Source: Ligula intestinalis (Eukaryota > Platyhelminthes > Cestoda > Diphyllobothriidea > Diphyllobothriidae). Taken from it: a stretch of 64,000 bases of DNA. Each line of letters opens with the position of its first letter. The stretch's first letter is position 1. The position numbers and the translations under genes were made by a program. The notes beneath the pieces are model-generated. The model was not told the DNA's origin. It made no database searches and saw only the letters and a program-made list of their open reading frames with translations. This document shows positions 57,338 through 64,000 of this stretch, one piece after another. The stretch spans positions 54,049,331 to 54,113,330 of the forward strand of contig JAYGXS010000005.1 in assembly GCA_036362985.1 (NCBI GenBank), written 5' to 3'.

Positions 57338-57712
57338 AATGTTCGAACACTGGAACGATTTTTATTTTATTCTGAGCATTCGGACTCTAACCGGAGTCCA
57401 TCGACGAGAATTCTATCAACAGATGTGTCGACGTGGCATCGGTGTACTTAGCATTGCGCTATTATCATCACATCCAGACGCCCGTCATAATAAATTGGCC
57501 CTAAATCCTCCATAATTACCCCATTCCCGGTGCCGACGTGGCCATTTGGCGCCCAAACCTAACAGTGATCGATTTTTACACGTTCAAAATTTAACTGTTT
57601 GTTCACAGGCTATAACCAGCTAATTTTTTGTTGCTGCTTCCCGCTTCTGAAGATGGACTCCAGTAAGAGTCCGAAAACTCAGAATAAATAAAAATCGTTC
57701 CGGTCTTCGATC
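57338..57712. repeat. Inverted pair of PLE-like tails
   Basis: The right arm (57650-57712, +) reads CTGAAGATG, GACTCCAGTAAGAGTC, CGAAAACTCAG, AATAAATAAAAATCG. The left arm (57338-57402) is its near-exact inverse with the stem GACTCC/GGAGTC-type pairing retained. About 250 bases lie between them. The arms form a TIR-like structure around non-coding DNA. Confidence 0.7.
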
Positions 57713-60700
57713 ATCTGTCTTATTGACCAATCTGAAATATAATTTTGTAAACTTTATAATTCACGACGATACAAACTAGAAGTATTTGACCGTTTATATG
57801 GACTTCACTCACTTCTGTGCAGAACCGAGATTTTTTTCACTTTGCTGTGTAGTTCTGGTTTATTTGAATTTAATAAAGCGCAGTTTTGAGAAATTTGCTG
57901 TTCTTTGAAAGCGCCCGACCAATCACACTCATCACCATGGGGGCCCTCTGTAATGCCAGCTCTGCAGAAAATGCACCGCTTTCTGAAAATAAATAACGGC
58001 TATTGCTACACGAAACGTTAGAGATTTGACATGCTGATAAAAACATATGCCTTATTTCATTTAACCTGAAATGAGGTATGCCAAAATCATAATAATTGGA
58101 GATTTTTCAAATATTCAGGTCACGTTACGGCATTTCCTACAATCAAATCGACCTAATTAATCACCATATCCATAATAACGTTTGGGGAAACTGCTTTAAA
58201 GCCATTTACTACAGAGTTAAAGGTTCTGCATTTCGTTTGACTATGTTACAATCTGTAACCTTGTTGAAATAAGTAAGCTTAACTCACTAATTTGTTTTTA
58301 AAATGCTCAAATGACGGTTCATTAAGGCGTATTTAGCGACTGAGATAATAAACATTGCAACAGATTGAAGCATACATACCTTACTCTCATTTTGTTTGAC
58401 ATTTTTGCTTCGCAGGAAAATCCCCTAACATTCCTTTCTTGACGTCAACCAGTAGTACTTGTTACGTAAGTTGCCCAATCATTGTTTGCATCCAGGCGCC
58501 TTAAGGGGTGGCTTTTTTGGATTGTGGCCAGATAGATTACGTTGTTGCGTTTGCGAACTTCGAGCAGGTTGCACTATAGTGTTAACTGGCATGCATAGCA
58601 TTCGTAGTATAAAAAGCATTATATAAATTAGAACTTAGCACTTAGGTCTCACGATAGTCAAACTGGAAACTGGAAAAACAGAGAGTAATTTAAATACAAA
58701 TCAAGTCATCCTGGTAAGGCTGGTTCAGAAACCGCAGACTATGGAGAACTAAAGGGTCAAATTATTTCATTTTACTGCAAAACTTGCAGCCTGTAACAAA
58801 ACAAACATATGCGCATGTCGAAAAACTTGCTCTTAGAGCAGATGTAGACACATGTACTTTGTTAAAGTAAAAATGAGCAAAGAAGATAAATTTATACAAC
58901 GTGTTAATTTGTGCAGGAGGGCATTTTCTTGTAAAATTGCATTGCTTTTTGTAAAAACATTAAAACATCATTTAATGGAGAACGTTGAATGGTTCAGCAT
59001 GCCAAAATAGCCACAGTAAATGGCAAAGTAAGATCACTGGTTATTGGTTTAATGAGCAACTGTATCCTTGCATGAATACGAGCGGATGTATCACGGACGA
59101 ATGGTTCACATAACCTCTCAATGTTAATGTCCCAAAATTGGCACAGATAAGGTCCACTGCAAGCGCAATGTTTTTAACTTTAACCCAAAAAACTGAAAAA
59201 TTACAAACGATACATGCTCTGAACGCACAAATTTATGAAATCTGCACCTGTTTTGAGTTCAGTAGATGTCTCGGTCGTATTGCATTTAATGATTAAATTG
59301 AATATTATCAAGAGTGCCGAGACTGCGCGTTGATGAATTTGGTAGCGGTACAGAAACTCACATCCAAGGAGTCTTAATATGAGAACATGATTCTAGCACA
59401 TGTTAATGCAGCGATCTGCTATTCCTGCCAATGTTGAAACCTAAGAAGTTTTGAGGGTTATTAATGTGTGCAGCATAGTTCTGTGGATTTTGCGAGTTGC
59501 ATAAACTAATATTAAGTAAAACGGATCCTTCTATTTGAAGACAAATGACCTGCCAACGGACCTTTAAATGGGAAGCCATATTTGAAGCGGAACGCCCTCC
59601 GATTCTCACCTACTTTACACTTACCCTATGTGAAGCCGACTTGAAGGGTTCCTGAAGAAAACTAGTTGCAGAAAAGGGAACAAATAACTTGCAAATGGTT
59701 CAGATCCATAAAAATTGATGGGCAGTTAGGTAATTGCTTTCTTAAATAATTATCAATTGCCAACCGCTTTCACTTACAACGAATAACCGGTGACTCTCGT
59801 GTAAATTCTAGTCGTACAAAGTTCTGGACTTTATTAACATTATTATTTTCGTATCTAAATATCCTTGTGAAATGCTATGATATTGGTTAACAGAACCGGC
59901 ACTACCAAGGCCTGAATTATAAATAACGCTAATGATGATTGCATAACAGATAGGGAATGCTCATTTCTATTTCTTGATTATTTGTCTATAGGCGAAGCGG
60001 GAATTAAGCTGCTATGAATCTTGTTTTCTTTCCCAGAGAGACCTTAAGCACGGTAAATTAGCATGCAAGCATGGAGCAGCTCTAATTTATCTTCATTCTT
60101 GTGGCGAACTTGTAAATTCAAAATTTTATTCAGGTTCCTCAATTTAAGAAAAAGGAAAAAAAACAGTTAATTGCTCGTGCAAAATTCCGCAATTAGATTT
60201 TTAAACTGGTAACCATTAACCACGTGCACCCATTTTTTTTCTTATCCAGGACCATTTTGGTTACTGGTGCATTATCCTGCTCAGACGAGCTTTCGAAACG
60301 ACGAAAACTGTAACAGATCACAGCAAAGTATTATGAAAAATTTCCCCTTAGGGAAGCGATAGCCAAGGGACCAACCTAGAGCCACAGAACTGCTCAAAAA
60401 ATGAAAACTTTAAGTACAGCACGCCTCGGAGCTTAGTACACTTTGATGAAACTTAGCTGGAGGCTGCCAAGCGTACGGGCATAGAGAATAATTTGAAGTT
60501 GATCCTCTATCTACCTAATTCTATAATAAAACAGCAATATTATTACTAGCTTTACGTCCAGACACGTGTTTTGCCAATATTATTTCGCTGTATGCCACAG
60601 ATTTGAGGGGGTCGGCTCATCAGAGGGTCCCTTAAAATTGCCCGTGAGGTTGCTGGCATATATTTCAGCTAGTAAACTAAAGCTTCTTGAATATTTTAGT

Positions 60701-62607
60701 ATCCTTGTCAAAGGTTTATCTGAAACTTGGATTTATCAGTATATTCAAGAGTCTACAATGGACAACGTCCATCAGCTGCTATGGGTTGACCATGCGACGC
60801 TCAAGAAATTAAAAAGTTTCAGTTAAAAAACTGGCAGAAAGTCAGAAAAACACCTGATTGAACTTTTAGCTAGTAACTGTGTTGCCATTATATTGCCTTA
60901 TTAGGAAGATAGGGAATTTACTTTGCATTATGCTGTATACCTCTACTTTTGAAATCCTCCAAATAAGTTTCGTCAGTGTCCTAATTCCTGACACATGCTA
61001 TATTTTAAGTCATTTTTGAGGAGTTTAGCGACTCTGGTTTGTTCTCAGACTAAAAAATGAAGGCTTTTTTAATCTGTTACATTTATCCACGGATTAGGGA
61101 AAAGGGTAAACGTGGTTAGAGGTAGTCAGTTAAGAAATCTCATCATAAAATTCTGCATGAGCAATTAACTTTTTTTCCTTTTTCCTACATTTAGAAACCT
61201 GAATTAAATTTGGACGTTGCAATTTTGCCAAAAGGATAAAAATGAATGAGACTTGCTAAATGCTGGCATGCTAATTGAACGCCCTTAAAGGCTCCCTGGG
61301 GAAACTACTGAGGATTCGCAGAAATTTATTTCCTGCTTAGCATAAAGAAAAATAATCAGGAAGTAGAAATAAGTATTTCTTCGCTGTTGTGTCATTATCA
61401 TACAATTTTATTATTACGTAGCCCTCGGCAGTGCCAGCTTTGTTAACCAACATCATATCCCTTCATAAAGGTATTGAGAGACGAAAATATCGAATATAAT
61501 AATATAAATAAAGTCCGGAAAGTCGTACGACTACAATTTACCCAAGTGAGAGTAGTTATTTGTGCTAAGTGAACTTGGTTGGTAACTGATAGTTATTTAA
61601 GAAAGGGTCTACATAACAGCATGTCAACTCCTATGGATGTGGACCATTTAAAAGTTATTGGCGTCCTCATCTGGCACCTATTTTTCGTCAGGAGCCTCTT
61701 CAGTGGCCTTCAACTGGGGTAAATATAAATTAAGTTTGTATTGGAAGGCGTTTCGCTTAAAATACAGATTCCCTCATTTAAGATTATGCTGGCAAATCAT
61801 TTGTTGAATATGTTTATTAGCCTCCTTTTAAGCTCATGTATGCTACTCACAAAATCCACAACGCTAGACTGCACACACTCTACACACTTTTTCATGCTTC
61901 AACACTGTGCTAGAATGAAGCTCGCACGCTGAGACTCGGAAGTATTTTCTGTCTTCCTATTGCGAATCTCTTATTCCCCTTTTTTACCACCATATGCCTT
62001 ACTGTTTACCAGGATTAATTGATCTCTCCTGATCCTAGTTTGATTTTATCCCATTTTTGGCCTTTTATTTGCGGCTTCCTTCTAGCTATTGCGAGTTCAT
62101 CCATTATTTTATCGATTCTATCGGCCATTTGCTTCGTCCTGTCTAACTTGTAATTGATTGAATAATGTCGTTCCGTTCTTCATCTGTCTTCATCAGGCCT
62201 TCTTCTTATAAAAACAGTCTAACGTCCCTCGTTAGATATAAGCCCTCAGCCAAAAATCAAACTGATATGACCTCCTACTCTAATCTATCCATTCATTTGC
62301 CCTATCTTTTATGTTCTATATTTTTGTGTGCATCCTTTATGCATCTTGTCGGGATGTACATAGTCTCGAAAATATCCTACAGACAGTTTTTTCGTATAGT
62401 TTATGTTTAGCTCACCGGAATAAGGTTGGTATTTTGCCGACGGTTCAAATAGCTGAGGATGTTGATAATCCTGCTCCCTCTTCCGGTGGTTTCATCACAG
62501 GGCCATCTTCGTCTACAAATCTTCACTTCGGTTTGATCATATGCTGTACTTTACGTGCGTAATGGCGTAGGACTTTGTAGGCCGCAGGCAGGTCCTAATG
62601 CCTGATG
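57713..62607. other. AT-rich unassigned DNA
   Basis: Nearly 5 kb is without a recognisable gene, RNA or repeat. Open frames at 60566-60826 and 62165-62562 show no family. Confidence 0.4.
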
Positions 62608-62856
62608 ACAGAGTTGGCGTCTGGATACCATGCCTCAAGCGTCAATCTTTTCGCCTTTTTTCCTGTTCTGGATGTGTGTGTACAATCTTATGAATCTTGT
62701 CGGGACCCGTTTTCTGAGTTTATTAATCTTGAGTATATTAATACACTCAGAAAAAGGGTCCCGACAAGATTCATAAGACTGTACACACACATCCAGAAAA
62801 GGAAAAAAAGCGAAAAGAATGACGCTTGAGGCATGGTATCCAGATTCCAACTTTGT
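62608..62856. repeat. Near-perfect palindrome with ~112-base arms
   Basis: Arms at 62608-62719 and 62745-62856 are inverted copies with only scattered mismatches. Landmarks are TGGATACCATGCCTCAAGCG on the left with its inverse on the right, and CTTGTCGGGACCC with GGGTCCCGACAAG near the centre. The 25-base middle (TTATTAAT...ATTAATA) is itself partly self-complementary. Confidence 0.95.
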
Positions 62857-63053
62857 AACCACACTCAGTCACCACACTTTTTTATCTCCTGATTGCAATA
62901 ATCGTTCCTTACTTCATTATCTTTACTCTTTCATGTATAATTTTTCAGTTTTCTTCCATGAAAACGTACCCGTTGTTCTGTCTCCCATTCGTGCCGCACG
63001 TGGGAAAAAGCAAATTTCAAGGAAGGGCGGCCTTTGAGAAAATTAGGAAAATT

Positions 63054-63558
63054 TCTTCAGTAAATTTTCGACACTGGATCCCCAGGTCGTCGTCAGACTT
63101 GAGAAACATGTGCAACGAGCAATTTACATTTCAAAGCGCTGGTACAGTTATGAAGTCGTCTAATGTGGGTGCCAATTGGTAGCAGCAATTAGCGTCACGC
63201 CATGGGATATATAATTAGCAGTCGCAATGGCAACAGTACTTTCCGTAGGTCCTGGGGTTAGTCCAGGTCGTCAGTATGTGCGCTGATTGCGATTCATGTT
63301 GTAACTTATTGATTGGCTGTAGCCCCTTCCACATTTCTTTGAGAGGTTTGTACACTCCAGCCAACTTGATAGGCCGGCTGGTGCATAAATCCCCGAAATG
63401 CGTGGCCTCAAGAAATTCTCGGCCTTTTTTGGAGGGGTAACCTCACTGAAACGACTATTTATCTGTACGAGCACTTTGAAATGCTAACTGATCTTTGCAA
63501 ATTTTTCACAAGGCTGACTTCGACCTGGGAATCCAGTGTCGAAAATTTACTGAATAAA
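63054..63558. repeat. Inverted pair of hammerhead-like tails
   Basis: The left arm (63054-63097, - strand) reads CTGACGACGACCTGGGG, ATCCAGTGTC, GAAAATTTACTGAAG. The right arm (63513-63558, +) reads CTGACTTCGACCTGGGA, ATCCAGTGTC, GAAAATTTACTGAATAAA. The stem GACCTGG/CCAGTGTC pairs fully with a single bulged T and is followed at once by GAAA. About 415 bases separate the two. Confidence 0.6.
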
Positions 63559-64000
63559 TGTTCATACTTTTCTCAAAGGACGCCTTTCCATAAAATTATA
63601 TTTCTTGGTCTGCCTACCTTCCAGTTTGTACGAAACAAGCCAATTGGTGGTAATAATGTTCACCTTACTTTAGGCATTTTCGGAGTGTACTTTTGGCCTG
63701 AATTATACAGCTTTAGTCACTTAAAAGGATTTTAAATGCAAACCCATTTATTTGACTGGAGTTTCGGCTGCTATTTACTGAAGCATGGCACGCGCTTGTC
63801 CTGTTTTTATCTGGAGTATCTGTTTGAATAGGAGGACTAGCGCTCGCGATCCAGCCCCAATTTTCGGACAAAGCTCGAGCACTCCTTGGGAATACTGCCC
63901 ACCCCCAAAAGATACCAAGCTGTTGATGGTAACTAAGCCAGAGAGATGGTAATTTCAGCCCTGGGCAAACACACTCCCCCCTCTTCGTTGATTGCTCGCC
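63559..64000. other. Unassigned DNA at the window end
   Basis: A short plus-strand frame ends at 63735 without a domain. The last 200 bases are GC-richer but match nothing I know. Confidence 0.35.

Noticed and set aside
60280..60310. Possible PLE tail (GACGAGCTTTCGAAACGACG)
   Set aside because: It lacks a convincing stem and downstream AATAAA layout, and the similarity is limited to a few bases.
62605..62862. Two similar small proteins on opposite strands
   Set aside because: Both frames are consequences of the palindrome reading the same on each strand.
1..64000. CRISPR array, rRNA genes or bacterial operon structure
   Set aside because: No regularly spaced identical short repeats, rRNA-like conserved blocks or closely packed long frames were seen.

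Overview
This window looks like eukaryotic nuclear DNA that is dense in transposon relics. It is AT-rich overall, has no bacterial-style gene packing, carries one 10-base N gap, and holds recognisable but broken retroelement and transposase reading frames. Abundant Penelope-like elements (PLEs) with GIY-YIG endonuclease remnants, CR1-type LINEs, mariner relics, tRNA-derived SINEs, a hammerhead-ribozyme repeat dimer and candidate introns of only 29 and 40 bases together suggest an invertebrate. A parasitic flatworm would fit well, but the sequence does not prove it.

Region 1-13 kb holds a fourfold ~0.8 kb tandem repeat interrupted by a terminal-inverted-repeat element, several PLE fragments on both strands, and the only plausible multi-exon protein gene. 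Its candidate exons (5694-5913, 10274-10588, 10629-11084, 12566-12937, + strand) have matching splice sites and mutually compatible phases, with PLE debris, a TIR element and a CTA microsatellite in the introns. The product is polar and Ser/Thr-rich, and I do not recognise it.

Region 13-31 kb is a mosaic of PLE ends, a GC-rich dispersed repeat (five or more copies), tRNA-derived SINEs (some in head-to-head inverted pairs) and a second small candidate gene (21576-21701, 23463-23522, possibly 23552-23649). Region 32-40 kb holds a mariner relic, the best-preserved PLE (reverse transcriptase plus endonuclease, + strand), paired LINE tails, and at 35555-36099 a retrozyme-like dimer of a 335-base unit in which each unit carries a hammerhead-ribozyme core. 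This is the most interesting item in the window.

Region 44-50 kb has a CR1-type LINE (- strand) that has lost its catalytic FADD-box segment, followed by several locally duplicated blocks. Region 50-64 kb is mostly AT-rich DNA in which I recognise little: a second mariner relic, two pairs of inverted PLE-like tails (57.3-57.7 and 63.0-63.6 kb) and a ~250-base near-perfect palindrome at 62.6-62.86 kb. I found no intact transposase or reverse transcriptase, rRNA gene, CRISPR array or certain functional tRNA. All boundaries were read by eye.
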